A DNA stretch of 64,000 nucleotides from Cohnella pontilimi (GCF_005049045.1 NZ_SUPK01000005.1:62001-126000), one strand, 5' to 3'. Counted from the stretch's first letter, positions 50,506 through 59,453 are shown. Numbers and translations: made by a program. Notes: a model not told the origin generated them from the sequence alone.

Positions 50506-51963
50506 ATGAGCACACAAAAACCGGAAGAACATCAATTAGTTCGGGGCCTCAAAGCCCGCCATTTGACGATGATCGCGATCGGGGGAGCCATCGGAACGGG
50601 ATTGTTCGTGGCCAGCGGAGGTGCCATCAGCTCTGCCGGTCCGGGCGGTGCTCTGCTGGCTTACGCGGCTATCGGCCTTATGGTCTATTTTCTGATGACC
50701 AGCCTGGGCGAAATGGCCGCTTATATGCCGGTTTCCGGGTCGTTCAGCACCTATGCCGGACGATTCGTCGATCCGGCGCTCGGATTCGCCATGGGATGGA
50801 ATTACTGGTTCAACTGGGCCATCACCATCGCCGCTGAAATCGCCGCAGCCAACCTGATCGTCAAATTTTGGCTGCCCGGATCTTCCACCTTGTTGTGGAG
50901 CATCCTCTTTCTCGGAATTATGGTGGTTTTCAATTATTTGTCCGTGCGGGCTTATGGAGAGTCGGAGTACTGGTTCGCCTTGATCAAGGTGGTCACCGTG
51001 GTCGTGTTTATCGTGACCGGGCTGCTCATGATCCTGGGCATTATGGGCGGCGGTCCGACTGGATTGAGCCGTTTCACGGAAGGCGACGCTCCGTTCCACG
51101 GCGGATTTTTCGCCATGCTCGGCGTGTTCATGACCGCCGGTTTTTCCTTCCAAGGCACGGAACTGATCGGCGTTGCGGCGGGGGAAAGCGAGGACCCGGC
51201 GAGGAACGTTCCGAAGGCGGTCAAACAAATTTTTTGGCGTATCGTCATATTTTACATTTTGTCTATCCTGGTGATCGGCCTTTTGATCTCCTACCGCGAC
51301 CCGCTCTTACTCCGATCGGGCGTGGAAAACATTGGGGTCAGTCCCTTTACGATCGTGTTCCAGAAGGCGGGCTTCGCATTTGCAGCTTCCGTCATGAATG
51401 CGGTCATCCTTACGTCTGTGTTATCCGCCGGCAATTCAGGTATGTACGCTTCGACCCGGATGCTGTGGGTGCTCGCCCAAGAGGGCAAGGCTCCGACGTG
51501 GCTGAAGCGTATTAACAGGCGCGGCGTACCGACCGCCGCCTTAGCCGTGACGGCCGCAATCGGAATGCTGGCTTTCCTGGCCTCCTTGTTCGGAGCGGGC
51601 GTCGTGTACACCTGGCTGCTGAACGCCTCCGGTATGTGCGGATTCGTGGCTTGGCTGGGGATTGCGATCAGCCATTACCGGTTCCGCAGAGCCTTCCTCG
51701 CGCAGGGTCACCGCTTGGACGAACTGCCGTACAAGGCCCGGTGGTTTCCGTTCGGGCCGCTGCTCGCCCTCGTCATCGTCCTGTTCGTCATCATCGGGCA
51801 GGGCTATGCCTACTTCGGCGGCGGGGCGGTCGACTGGGTGGGCGTAGTGGCCACTTATGTCGGGATCCCGCTGTTCCTGCTCATTTACCTGGTTTATAAA
51901 TTCAAGCATCGTACCCGTCTCATTCCGCTGAAGGAATGCTATTTTCCGATCGTTAAAGGGTAA
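50506..51963 (+). CDS. APC family amino acid permease
   Basis: A 485-residue permease with about 12 segments. The first segment carries the substrate-backbone motif IGGAIGTGLFVASGGAI and the APC pattern LLAYAAIGLMVYFLMTSLGEMAAYMPVSGSF. The closest groups are GABA, proline and lysine permeases of Gram-positive bacteria. The exact amino acid is not predictable. It is a separate unit with a terminator after it. Confidence 0.93.
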   Translation: MSTQKPEEHQLVRGLKARHLTMIAIGGAIGTGLFVASGGAISSAGPGGALLAYAAIGLMVYFLMTSLGEMAAYMPVSGSFSTYAGRFVDPALGFAMGWNYWFNWAITIAAEIAAANLIVKFWLPGSSTLLWSILFLGIMVVFNYLSVRAYGESEYWFALIKVVTVVVFIVTGLLMILGIMGGGPTGLSRFTEGDAPFHGGFFAMLGVFMTAGFSFQGTELIGVAAGESEDPARNVPKAVKQIFWRIVIFYILSILVIGLLISYRDPLLLRSGVENIGVSPFTIVFQKAGFAFAASVMNAVILTSVLSAGNSGMYASTRMLWVLAQEGKAPTWLKRINRRGVPTAALAVTAAIGMLAFLASLFGAGVVYTWLLNASGMCGFVAWLGIAISHYRFRRAFLAQGHRLDELPYKARWFPFGPLLALVIVLFVIIGQGYAYFGGGAVDWVGVVATYVGIPLFLLIYLVYKFKHRTRLIPLKECYFPIVKG

Positions 51964-51991
51964 TCGCCCGTGATTGGGCCATGAACATAGG

Positions 51992-52025
51992 AGAGGACGT
52001 CCATGCGGATGTCCCTCTTTGTTTT
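51992..52025 (+). terminator. Terminator after the permease
   Basis: AGAGGACGTCC (51992-52002) pairs with GGATGTCCCTCT (52007-52018) with one bulge, followed by TTGTTTTT. Confidence 0.85.
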
Positions 52026-52098
52026 TAGAGTTGTGCTAAAATAAGGACATCACCTAGGATTGAAAACATCGTGCTGCTGCAGATTGGGATGGGTTCAA

Positions 52099-53430
52099 AT
52101 GAATGACAAAATCGTGATGCCGGTCTGGACGTTCGGCTTGTTTATCGTCATCATGAACACGACGATGTTTAACGTGTCGATTCCAGGCATCATCGAGGAT
52201 CTCCACATTACCGCCGATCTTGCATCGTGGATCATTTCCAGCTACTCGATCGGCTATGCCTTGTCGACGGTCATTTACAGCCGGCTGTCGGACACGATCC
52301 CGATCCGCAGGCTGCTGGCCGTCGGGCTGACCATTCTCGGTCTCTCCTCGGTCATCGGCCTTGTGGCAAGGGATTTCAGCACGTTGCTGACGGCGAGAAT
52401 TTTGCAGTCCGCCGGGGCGGGAGCGATGGCGGGACTCGGGCTCGTGCTGGCCAGCCGATATATTCCCGGTGAACGGCGCGGCCGGGCAATCGCCATCATT
52501 TCCATGGGCAGCGCCATGGCATTCGGTCTCGGACCGATCGTGGGCGGTCTGATCAGCGAATATTTCGGCTGGAACGGGCTGTTCGCCGTTACCTTGCTGG
52601 TGCTCGCCATCCTGCCGGTGCTGCTCCGCCTGCTGCCGCGGGAGAATCCGCAGCCCGGCCGGTTCGATCTGGCCGGCGCCGCGTTGACCGTGGTGAACGC
52701 GGCCTCTTTGCTCCTCGCCGTTACCCAGAAGTCAGTTGTATGGCTGCTCATCGGCGTCGTTTCGCTGGCCGCTCACGTTTGGCATTTGAGACGATCTCCG
52801 CATCCCTTCATCAATCCCGAGCTTCTCCACAGGCCGGGATACCGGAAGCTGCTGGTCGTCGGCTTCTGCGTTCTGGTGGTCAATCTCGGCAATTTGTTCC
52901 TCATGCCGCTCGTTTTGGCGGGCGTATTCGACCAGTCGCCCATGACGATCGGCCTCATGCTCGCACCGGGCGCCATTTTGTCGGCGACGCTCACCCGATT
53001 CGTGGGCGCGTGGATCGACCGCTACGGCAGTGTCCGGTTCCTCATGATCGGCCATGGTCTGCTGGCGGCTGTAGCTGCGGTCTATTGGGCGGGCTTGTCC
53101 TCCTCGCCGTACCTCATACTGCTGGGGTACCTGTTCTTCTCGCCCGCGATATCGGCTGCGATTACCTCGCTTAACAATGAGACGTCGCTCGGGCTTCCGA
53201 AGCATTTGATCGGTTCCGGCATGGGGCTCATGCAGCTGGTTCAGTTTTTCGGGGGTTCCGTGTCGGTCGCCGCGTGCGGCCTGCTGCTCGAATATCAGAG
53301 CCATTTACCGCCGGTACTCGCTTTTCGGCACGTTTACGGGCTCTTGTTTTTGTTAGTCCTATGCTCTTTCGGTTTTTTGCTTTGGTATAAGTTGTCCTCA
53401 ACCGCGAAACGGGAGGTGTCCCATACGTGA
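52099..53430 (+). CDS. MFS transporter, DHA2/TetA(L)-like
   Basis: A 443-residue transporter from the ATG behind GGGATGGG; a longer frame from 52060 lacks a site. It has the pattern FNVSIPGIIEDLHITADLASWIISSYSIGYALSTVIYSRLSD of the 14-segment drug/proton antiporters that include Tet(L), and the segment 5 motif GSAMAFGLGPIVGGLISEYFGW. The length is slightly short for 14 segments. The substrate is unknown. Confidence 0.88.
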   Translation: MNDKIVMPVWTFGLFIVIMNTTMFNVSIPGIIEDLHITADLASWIISSYSIGYALSTVIYSRLSDTIPIRRLLAVGLTILGLSSVIGLVARDFSTLLTARILQSAGAGAMAGLGLVLASRYIPGERRGRAIAIISMGSAMAFGLGPIVGGLISEYFGWNGLFAVTLLVLAILPVLLRLLPRENPQPGRFDLAGAALTVVNAASLLLAVTQKSVVWLLIGVVSLAAHVWHLRRSPHPFINPELLHRPGYRKLLVVGFCVLVVNLGNLFLMPLVLAGVFDQSPMTIGLMLAPGAILSATLTRFVGAWIDRYGSVRFLMIGHGLLAAVAAVYWAGLSSSPYLILLGYLFFSPAISAAITSLNNETSLGLPKHLIGSGMGLMQLVQFFGGSVSVAACGLLLEYQSHLPPVLAFRHVYGLLFLLVLCSFGFLLWYKLSSTAKREVSHT

Positions 53431-53528
53431 AGCTTCGCTGACGCGGTGGAGGATATCCAAGCGTTTATGGCCGGTTCGCCGATTCGGAAATTGAATTGAG
53501 CTCATTCTTCATCCTGGAGGAAACAACG

Positions 53529-54659
53529 ATGATCTGCCCGAATTGCCAATATCCGAACGCCCGGGAGGCGAACTTCTGCACGTCTTGCGGCAGTCCGCTG
53601 CCCAAAGAATCCAGCCGTCCGTCGGCTTCGCAGCCCTTGGCCGCAGGCGACGACAAGCGTACCGTGCTGAACGACATTGCAACACGCATAAACCGGGTGG
53701 CGGGTATTGATACGCCGGTCGAGTTGAATTTGCGTGAAGTGTTCTCGAATGTTACGGTCAAGCACACGGAAGAGGAAGCGGAAAGGCTGTTCGCAGCTGG
53801 GACTAGCGAGACGACGCCGGACATTTCTACGATCGCGGACACGTGGCCGAAACCTTGGCTGTTTGCACGCGTGTTCTTGATCGTCGCCGTCGCTTATTTC
53901 GGCCTCTACCTGGGCGTGAGCCAGTTTGAGAACATCAACCTGCTGCCTGGACTCATCACGCTCGGATCTTTCATGGTACCGCTGACGATTTTGATCTTTT
54001 TCTGGGAAATGAACGCCCCTCAAAACATTTCGATGTATCAAGTCATGAAAATGCTGCTCGTCGGCGGCGTGCTGTCGATGATCGCCGCGATTTTCATTTT
54101 CGAAAGTTTGGCGGACAGCGGCAGCGCCATCATCATCGGCATCGTAGAGGAAGCGGCCAAGGTGCTTGTGCTGCTGTTGTTTTTGAAGGAACGCAAATAC
54201 CCATACGTGCTGAACGGCCTTCTGATCGGAGCGGCCGTGGGCACCGGCTTCGCCGCTTTCGAATCGGCGGGATACGCGTTCCAGGTACTCATCCATCGTG
54301 ATCTGCATGCGATGTACTCCACGATTTTTTGGCGGGGTGTGCTGGCGCCGGGCGGCCACATCGTGTGGGCAGCCTTGTCGGGAGCCGCGCTATGCATGGT
54401 CAAAGGGGACCAAGCGTTTGAGTGGGCGATGCTCAAGGACAGCAGGTTTTTGCGTATTTTTGCGATCGTTGTCATCTTGCACGCCGTATGGGATTTGCCA
54501 TGGGGATCCTTTGCGGACCTGCCGCTGGCGCAAATCGTCCTCACCGTCGTCTCCTGGATTATCGCGTTCGCCGTCATGAACGTCGGGCTGAAGCAAATTT
54601 CACGTAACAAGCAGCAGCCGGCACAGGCGATCAGCCCGTCCGACGGCGTTACCATGTAG
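53529..54659 (+). CDS. PrsW-like intramembrane metalloprotease with N-terminal zinc ribbon
   Basis: A 376-residue protein from the ATG after GGAGG. A short zinc ribbon C-x2-C...C-x2-C (CPNCQYPNAREANFCTSCG, residues 3-21) is followed by a linker and about eight membrane segments. The catalytic E-E-x-x-K motif is at about 207-211 (VEEAAK). Metal-binding histidines are in GGHIVWA (about residue 277) and LHAVWD (about 317). PrsW of Bacillus subtilis starts release of SigW by cutting RsiW. The cytoplasmic zinc ribbon distinguishes this protein from PrsW itself. Confidence 0.88.
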   Translation: MICPNCQYPNAREANFCTSCGSPLPKESSRPSASQPLAAGDDKRTVLNDIATRINRVAGIDTPVELNLREVFSNVTVKHTEEEAERLFAAGTSETTPDISTIADTWPKPWLFARVFLIVAVAYFGLYLGVSQFENINLLPGLITLGSFMVPLTILIFFWEMNAPQNISMYQVMKMLLVGGVLSMIAAIFIFESLADSGSAIIIGIVEEAAKVLVLLLFLKERKYPYVLNGLLIGAAVGTGFAAFESAGYAFQVLIHRDLHAMYSTIFWRGVLAPGGHIVWAALSGAALCMVKGDQAFEWAMLKDSRFLRIFAIVVILHAVWDLPWGSFADLPLAQIVLTVVSWIIAFAVMNVGLKQISRNKQQPAQAISPSDGVTM

Positions 54660-54694
54660 GGGTATGCACGAATTCGAGAGGGGAGGGACCGGTG

Positions 54695-55342
54695 ATGAAA
54701 ATATTGATCTCGGGCTTTGAGCCTTTCGGCGGAAGCACGATCAATCCGACGGAGCAACTCATACGGTCGATTCAAAGAGAATCAATACCGGGTGTGGAGA
54801 TCAGAACGGTGCTGCTTCCCGTGTATTTCGACGACTGTGTAGATTTGTTGGTGAAGGAAATCGAGAACTTCGGGCCGGATGCCGTGATTTCGTGCGGGTT
54901 GGCGGGAGGCAGGCGAGACATTACGCCGGAGCGCATTGCCGTCAATCTGAAGGACATTGCGCCGGACGCGCCTTACCCGGACAACAAGGGCGCCAAACCG
55001 CAAGATATGCCCATCAATCCGGACGGACCGGACGGCCTCATGACGAAGCTGCCCATCCGCAAAATGGTCAACCGCCTGAAGGAACAAGGCATTCCGGCCT
55101 CGATCTCTTATACGGCAGGAACGTTCATCTGCAATAATACGATGTATGGGATATTGGATTACATCCGTCGCAAGGATGTGCCGGTCATGGCGGGCTTCGT
55201 GCATTTTCCGGCATCGGCGGAGATGGCCGATGAGCATCCGGATTGGCCGACACTGCCGCAAGAGACGCTGCTGCAAGGTCTGCGCGTGATCGTGCAGACG
55301 ACGGTGGATGAGCTTCAGCATATGAGTAAAGGGACTCCGTGA
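54695..55342 (+). CDS. pcp: Pyrrolidone-carboxylate peptidase
   Basis: A 215-residue cysteine peptidase that removes N-terminal pyroglutamate from peptides. Catalytic triad residues are E79 (ITPERIAVNL), C146 (AGTFICNNTMYG) and H170 (GFVHFPAS). The start FEPFGGSTINPTEQ is diagnostic. The ATG at 54695 is preferred to a GTG three bases earlier, behind GGGGAGGG. A bidirectional terminator overlaps its stop codon. Confidence 0.96.
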   Translation: MKILISGFEPFGGSTINPTEQLIRSIQRESIPGVEIRTVLLPVYFDDCVDLLVKEIENFGPDAVISCGLAGGRRDITPERIAVNLKDIAPDAPYPDNKGAKPQDMPINPDGPDGLMTKLPIRKMVNRLKEQGIPASISYTAGTFICNNTMYGILDYIRRKDVPVMAGFVHFPASAEMADEHPDWPTLPQETLLQGLRVIVQTTVDELQHMSKGTP

Positions 55343-55352
55343 GGAGTCCCTT
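55329..55352. terminator. Bidirectional terminator between pcp and the aldo/keto reductase gene
   Basis: AAGGGACTCC (55329-55338) and GGAGTCCCTT (55343-55352) are exact complements around GTGA. The pcp stop (55340-55342) is in the loop. It also serves the convergent gene ending at 55368. Confidence 0.8.
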
Positions 55353-55367
55353 GTCTGTCCGCTGCGA

Positions 55368-56303
55368 TCAATTTTTGAAAATAAGATCGATCTTCCGAAT
55401 ATCTTCCGGCGTTAACCGCACCTGCAGCGTTTTCAAGTTGTTCAGCACCTGCTCCGGCTTCTTAGCGCCTGGAATGATGGCATCGATGGCTTCCACGGTC
55501 AAATACCACGCGAGCACCACGTGGGCGACCTCCGCTTCGTGGGCGGCGGCGATTTCGCGAAGCTGGTCGACTTTGGACAAGTTGCGTACGAATTGCTCCC
55601 CTTGGAACATCGGGTTTTTGGCGCGTCCGTCGTCGAATTTGGTGTCCGGCGTATATTTCCCGCCCAGTAAGCCCGAGGCCAGCGGGAAGTAGGGGACGAA
55701 CGAAATATCGTTCTCCGAACAGTAAGGAAGAAGCTGCTCCTCCGCGCCGCGCTTGAATAAATTATATTCTCCCTGCACCACGTCCACGTCCCCGTGGATG
55801 TTCGCTTCCTTGAGCTGGTCGATGGAGAAGTTGGACACGCCGATCGCCCGGATTTTACCTTCGTCCTTCAATCTCTTCAGTGCCCCTACGGCCTCCGCCT
55901 TCGGGGTGTCCTGATCCGGAAAATGGATGTAAAACAGGTCGATGTAATCGGTCTGAAGACGTTTCAAGCTGCTCTCGACCGACTGGGTAAGAAATGCCGG
56001 AGAGTTGTCGTGCACCATCTTGTCAACCACCCGTTTATGCGATCCTTTGGTGGCGATTACCACGTCCGCCCGGTTCCCTCTCTCTTTGATGACCTCGCCG
56101 ATCAGCCGTTCGGAATGCTCCGGACCATAGATATAAGCCGTATCCAGAAAATTGATACCGTTCTCCAAAGCGGTTCGCACCACTTCTTTGCCGGTCTCGT
56201 CACTGAGATTCGGATAAATGTTATGTCCGCCGACCGCATTGGTGCCGAGACCGATCGGATTCACGATCAACTCCGTTACGCCCAAACGCGTTTTCTCCAC
56301 CAT
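55368..56303 (-). CDS. Aldo/keto reductase
   Basis: A 311-residue TIM-barrel oxidoreductase. Catalytic residues of the family are D and Y in [14 protein letters not shown] (about residues 50-63), K in VIATKGSHK and H in [11 protein letters not shown]. The N-terminus [24 protein letters not shown] resembles YccK/IolS-type AKR proteins of Bacillus. It likely uses NADPH, with unknown substrate. It is convergent to pcp. Confidence 0.92.
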   Translation of the reverse strand: MVEKTRLGVTELIVNPIGLGTNAVGGHNIYPNLSDETGKEVVRTALENGINFLDTAYIYGPEHSERLIGEVIKERGNRADVVIATKGSHKRVVDKMVHDNSPAFLTQSVESSLKRLQTDYIDLFYIHFPDQDTPKAEAVGALKRLKDEGKIRAIGVSNFSIDQLKEANIHGDVDVVQGEYNLFKRGAEEQLLPYCSENDISFVPYFPLASGLLGGKYTPDTKFDDGRAKNPMFQGEQFVRNLSKVDQLREIAAAHEAEVAHVVLAWYLTVEAIDAIIPGAKKPEQVLNNLKTLQVRLTPEDIRKIDLIFKN

Positions 56304-56363
56304 TGTCTATCCACTCCCTATGTACCAGATTCAAATATTATACGAAATGAAGGAAGCCGACTC

Positions 56364-56390
56364 AAAAAAGGCCTGCCAAAAAGGCAGGCT
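56364..56390 (-). terminator. Terminator of the MBL-fold hydrolase gene
   Basis: On the minus strand AGCCTGCC pairs with GGCAGGC around TTTTT and is followed by CTTTTTT. Confidence 0.88.
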
Positions 56391-56402
56391 GGATCACGCT
56401 GA

Positions 56403-57191
56403 TCAAGAATGCTGCGGCACGTAACGTCCCTGTTCGGGGATCGCGAGCTTGTCGAAATCCTTAGCCAGCCGGGCGAGGCTTTGCCGCAGCTCTTCGCCGA
56501 GCATCGGCACTCCGTGGCCGGTGATCGCGATTTCGGGCTTCATGTCTTCCAGCTTCTTCACGGATTCCCACGCTTCATACCAATCCGGCGTCCAGTATGC
56601 AGGCGGACCGTGAATTTCTTTTTCTTGGGTGGCGACGGCAAACGCGGACTCCTGTTTGACGGTAATGAATGCGTCGCCGGCGATGAGTACCCTGTCGTGA
56701 TCGCGAAAAAACGATACGTGCCCTTCTGTATGGCCGGGTGTGTGAATCCATCGCCATCCGGGCAGTTCAGGTACGCTGCCGTCCTGCGGAAGCGGCCGTA
56801 CATGGCTGCTGATATCGATGGCCGTGTGCGGATAGAGAGGGGAGATCCGTGCCATTAGGCCGCCGCCCACCGAGGGGTCAGGCTCGGGGTAATCCGCTTT
56901 CCCCGTTACATAGGGAAGCTCTTTTTCATGTGCATATACAGGGATCGACTCCCACATTTCCAGCAATTTGCCCAGTGAACCGATATGATCGAAATGAGCG
57001 TGCGTAAGTACGATCGCTCGCGGACGGGCGGAGCGGAACCGTTTTTTGGCCGCGTTGGCAATGTTATCGGCATACGTATGGACGCCGGCGTCCACCAGCA
57101 CCCAGTCATGGGCGTCCGGCTGCCCGACAAACACAACATTCGCAATCAGGCAGCGCATATACATCAAATTGTTCGGCAGCGATTCCGTCAT
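56403..57191 (-). CDS. MBL-fold metallo-hydrolase
   Basis: A 262-residue metallo-beta-lactamase-fold protein. The di-metal motif is H-x-H-x-D-H in LTHAHFDHIG, followed by H in HTPGHTEGHVSF, D in IAGDAF and H in AITGHG. The start after GGAGGAA is chosen over a frame with 13 more residues. Family members include lactonases, thioesterases and glyoxalase II-like enzymes. The specific substrate is unclear. Confidence 0.92.
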   Translation of the reverse strand: MTESLPNNLMYMRCLIANVVFVGQPDAHDWVLVDAGVHTYADNIANAAKKRFRSARPRAIVLTHAHFDHIGSLGKLLEMWESIPVYAHEKELPYVTGKADYPEPDPSVGGGLMARISPLYPHTAIDISSHVRPLPQDGSVPELPGWRWIHTPGHTEGHVSFFRDHDRVLIAGDAFITVKQESAFAVATQEKEIHGPPAYWTPDWYEAWESVKKLEDMKPEIAITGHGVPMLGEELRQSLARLAKDFDKLAIPEQGRYVPQHS

Positions 57192-57297
57192 CGGGCATTC
57201 CTCCGTTCGTTTGCTTAGGATATGTAACATAAACCGGGATTATCAGAATCGAAGCCGGCTGCTGCGGGCATCTTACTTCGGCGGAGGTGGTGAACTC

Positions 57298-57528
57298 TTG
57301 GACGTGCAAAGCGAGAAACCTGAAACGTCGCCAGTACCGATTTGGCGCTGCCGGAACCGGGAATGCAGGGCGTGGATCCGGGAGGAGCTGGCCGCCTCTC
57401 CTTCGCCGGAATGTCCGATGTGCAAGGGCAGCATGATTCGAGGCATCAAGCATTTGCCCAAATTGATCAAGAAACATAAAGCCGTGCGTAAAAAAGACGA
57501 AGCCGATCAATGGCTGCACGAAATCTGA
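57298..57528 (+). CDS. YdjO-like zinc-ribbon protein
   Basis: A 76-residue protein starting at a TTG behind GCGGAGGTGG. Four cysteines form a ribbon (C18, C23, C39 and C42) within PVPIWRCRNRECRAWIREE and SPECPMCKGSM. The pattern (VPVW-x-C-x4-C-x2-W-x-R-E, then P-x-C-P-x-C) matches the YdjO family, which is cold-inducible in Bacillus subtilis. The Lys/Arg-rich tail suggests nucleic-acid contact. A longer frame from 57046 is antisense to the MBL gene and not credible. Confidence 0.82.
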   Translation: MDVQSEKPETSPVPIWRCRNRECRAWIREELAASPSPECPMCKGSMIRGIKHLPKLIKKHKAVRKKDEADQWLHEI

Positions 57529-57563
57529 AACAGGCCGTCCCATAAGGGATGGCCCTGTTTTTT
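57529..57563 (+). terminator. Terminator after the YdjO-like gene
   Basis: AACAGGCCGTCCC (57529-57541) pairs with GGGATGGCCCTGTT (57546-57559) around ATAA, followed by TTTT. Confidence 0.88.
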
Positions 57564-57605
57564 ACGTATAATTTCCTCGATATCCAATGATTCGACTGAT
57601 CCTGA

Positions 57606-57626
57606 GAAAAGGTTAACCCTTTTCTG
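57606..57626. promoter_or_regulatory. Perfect inverted repeat upstream of the ParM-like operon
   Basis: AGAAAAGG (57606-57613) and CCTTTTCT (57619-57626) are exact 8 bp arms around TTAAC. It lies about 80 bp before the actin gene, with no following T run. It may be an operator. Confidence 0.5.
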
Positions 57627-57648
57627 GGTACATAGCGGGATGCCCGAT

Positions 57649-57678
57649 AACACCGCGTGTGGCAAAGTAATACCGAGC
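57649..57678 (+). repeat. Repeat copy upstream of the ParM-like operon
   Basis: AACACCGCGTGTG (57649-57661) is a small hairpin, immediately followed by AAAGTAATACCGAG (57665-57678). Both parts recur downstream of the operon (59298-59310 and 59263-59276), the hairpin as AACACTTCGTGTT. The copy lies between the inverted repeat and the start codon. Confidence 0.7.
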
Positions 57679-57707
57679 GTATTTTACATATTAGGAGGCG
57701 CCTTCCT

Positions 57708-58904
57708 ATGAATTTCCATTTTTACGTCGGCAACGATAACGGAAACAGCGAACACGACCTGATCATCGACGGCAAAATTATTCAACAGCCGAACGTCAAT
57801 TGCACAGTGGACCAACTCCCGTGGAGCGAAGAGCAATCCCCGGAGAGCTTCATTAAAAATTTGCAGGATCAGCTGGTTGTGACCATTGATTCCCCGGCCG
57901 CGCGCCCTGGTATGTACTATATCGGCAAATTCGCGCTGGAAAGCGGAGAAATTTTGGACAATCTGCAAATCGGCATCGATTTAAAAAGTGATATGGATCT
58001 GCCGGTCGTCAATACATTGGCGCAAATCGCGGCGGCAGCCGTTCAAAAAGGGTACGAAGAAGAAAAGAAAATTCCGGAGCGGATCGACGTCGAAGTCGAT
58101 ATGGCTACGGCACTGCCGGTGACGCAGCATACGGATGAGACATCCGCCAAATTCGAGAGACGGTTCACCTCCGGCTCCCATCATGTGACCGTCCACCTCG
58201 GCATCCAACGGGTTGCGGTCAAGATCGTGTTTGCGTTCGTCAAAGCGGTACCCGAAGCCACGCCGGTCATTTTCACTCTGCAGAAGGATGCGGACGGCAA
58301 CTGGCGGGACGGAGACATTTTCCAAGAATTCGCCGAGACGTACAATATCGAGAAAAAGTTTAACGGCAGCTTTTTCAAGGACAAGCGCATCCTGCATGTC
58401 GATATCGGAGACGGTTCCACCGAGTATCCGATCACGGAGGGGAATAAGTTTCTGCGGCAGTTCGTCCACGGCAGCCACCACGGCGCCGGCTACGCGATCG
58501 AGGAGGCGCTGGACGAATTTAACCGGCTCATCCATCTGCCCGACAGCCCGCGGCAATTTTTCAGCGACGTCATCAAAAATCTGAAGCACAAGTATCACGC
58601 ACGCGCGATGAAAACGCTGAAGAGGCCGATGGAAAGCCAAGCGAAGCAGATCGTGCAAAATGTGAAACGCCAGCTGACCAAAGCACGGAACGAAATCGAC
58701 CTGATCTGTGTATACGGCGGAGGCAGCATCATGATGCGCTCCATTCTATATCCGCAGCTCCAAGAGCTGTGCGCCGAACGAGAAATCCAGCTTCTCTATA
58801 TTCCCGCCGAATACGCCGTCCTGATGAATGCCATGGGACTCGATGCATTCGTCCGCGGCAAAATTTACGAAGCCCTGAAAAATAAAGCCGCTCAGCCGGC
58901 CTGA
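57708..58904 (+). CDS. ParM/Alp7A-like actin-family ATPase
   Basis: A 398-residue actin-like protein. The phosphate-1 loop is VGNDNGNSEHDL (residues 7-18), phosphate-2 is DIGDGSTE (232-239), and the adenosine motif is GGGS (337-340) in ICVYGGGSIMMRS, followed by the connect-2-like helix YIPAEYAVLMNAMGLDAF (about 364-381). Relatives in Bacillales include ParM and Alp7A plasmid segregation filaments. The ATG follows AGGAGG. The next gene, 8 bp downstream, encodes a small charged partner. No replication-initiation gene is nearby, so a chromosomal role (segregation, positioning or a leftover plasmid locus) is open. Confidence 0.88.
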   Translation: MNFHFYVGNDNGNSEHDLIIDGKIIQQPNVNCTVDQLPWSEEQSPESFIKNLQDQLVVTIDSPAARPGMYYIGKFALESGEILDNLQIGIDLKSDMDLPVVNTLAQIAAAAVQKGYEEEKKIPERIDVEVDMATALPVTQHTDETSAKFERRFTSGSHHVTVHLGIQRVAVKIVFAFVKAVPEATPVIFTLQKDADGNWRDGDIFQEFAETYNIEKKFNGSFFKDKRILHVDIGDGSTEYPITEGNKFLRQFVHGSHHGAGYAIEEALDEFNRLIHLPDSPRQFFSDVIKNLKHKYHARAMKTLKRPMESQAKQIVQNVKRQLTKARNEIDLICVYGGGSIMMRSILYPQLQELCAEREIQLLYIPAEYAVLMNAMGLDAFVRGKIYEALKNKAAQPA

Positions 58905-58912
58905 GACGCATC

Positions 58913-59242
58913 ATGAAAAAGATCAAACAACCCGGGGACAACTTCAGCCTCAAAACGAAAAAGTCGGAAGATCCGCTGGTCATGCAATGGATCAACACCC
59001 AGACCAATTTGATGGATTCTATCCGTTATTTAATCGAAAATGAGATCAGAAGCAACGGCGTACGGAATTTGCAGGCGATCATCCCGACGGAGAGGAGCGG
59101 CTTGCCTTCCTCTCCCTCTTTTTCACAGGCATCGGCTTCGACGATCCCGCCGGCCGCTTCTCATGAAACGGCGGCCGCTCACGAACCCGAGCCGGCGGAC
59201 GAGGAAGAGTTTGACGATGAGGATATAGAGGCGTGGATTTAA
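58913..59242 (+). CDS. Small partner of the ParM-like protein (ParR-like candidate)
   Basis: A 109-residue protein 8 bp after the actin gene. A basic, possibly DNA-binding N-terminal part (KKIKQPGDNFSLKTKKSED, then QWINTQTNLMDSIRYLIENEIRSNG, about 25-50) is followed by a Ser/Ala/Pro-rich stretch and a very acidic tail (EEEFDDEDIEAWI). The basic N-terminal half, variable linker and C-terminal motif that can bind an actin filament end is the layout of ParR adaptors. I do not recognise a named domain. The identification rests mainly on position and charge pattern. Confidence 0.65.
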   Translation: MKKIKQPGDNFSLKTKKSEDPLVMQWINTQTNLMDSIRYLIENEIRSNGVRNLQAIIPTERSGLPSSPSFSQASASTIPPAASHETAAAHEPEPADEEEFDDEDIEAWI

Positions 59243-59326
59243 AGAGCAATACCAGGTCATCCAAAGTAATACCGGGTACTATAAGATAATATTCGACAAC
59301 ACTTCGTGTTTCCGGGAATTACTTGG
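59243..59326 (+). repeat. Repeat cluster downstream of the ParM-like operon
   Basis: Two direct copies, AGAGCAATACCAGG (59243-59256) and AAAGTAATACCGGG (59263-59276), are followed by the hairpin AACACTTCGTGTT (59298-59310) and an inverted copy CCGGGAATTACTTGG (59312-59326). The second and third copies could pair into one long stem. The related upstream repeat at 57649-57678 means the operon is bracketed by these sites. Confidence 0.7.
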
Positions 59327-59341
59327 TGTCACGAATTGCGC

Positions 59342-59369
59342 AAAAAGCCGCGGCAACGCGGTTTTTTTC
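59342..59369 (+). terminator. Terminator of the ParM-like operon
   Basis: CCGCG-GCAA-CGCGG (59348-59361), preceded by AAAAAG and followed by seven T residues. Confidence 0.85.
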
Positions 59370-59397
59370 TATTTATTGACGTTCTTGAGGAGCGGCA

Positions 59398-59453
59398 TTG
59401 ACAAATGTCGAGTAAATCACTAGGATTAATAAATGCAACTGACTGACGAGTCA
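59398..59453 (+). promoter_or_regulatory. Promoter and TetR-type operator
   Basis: TTGACA (59398-59403), a 17 bp spacer and TAGGAT (59421-59426) precede TGACTGACGAGTCA (59440-59453), an inverted repeat with 5 bp arms. It is just upstream of a TetR gene. The arms resemble those of the operator at 8279-8293. Confidence 0.7.

Noticed and set aside
57046..57297. N-terminal extension of the YdjO-like frame
   Set aside because: It lies antisense to the MBL-fold gene and includes sequence unlike the family. The TTG at 57298 has a good ribosome binding site.
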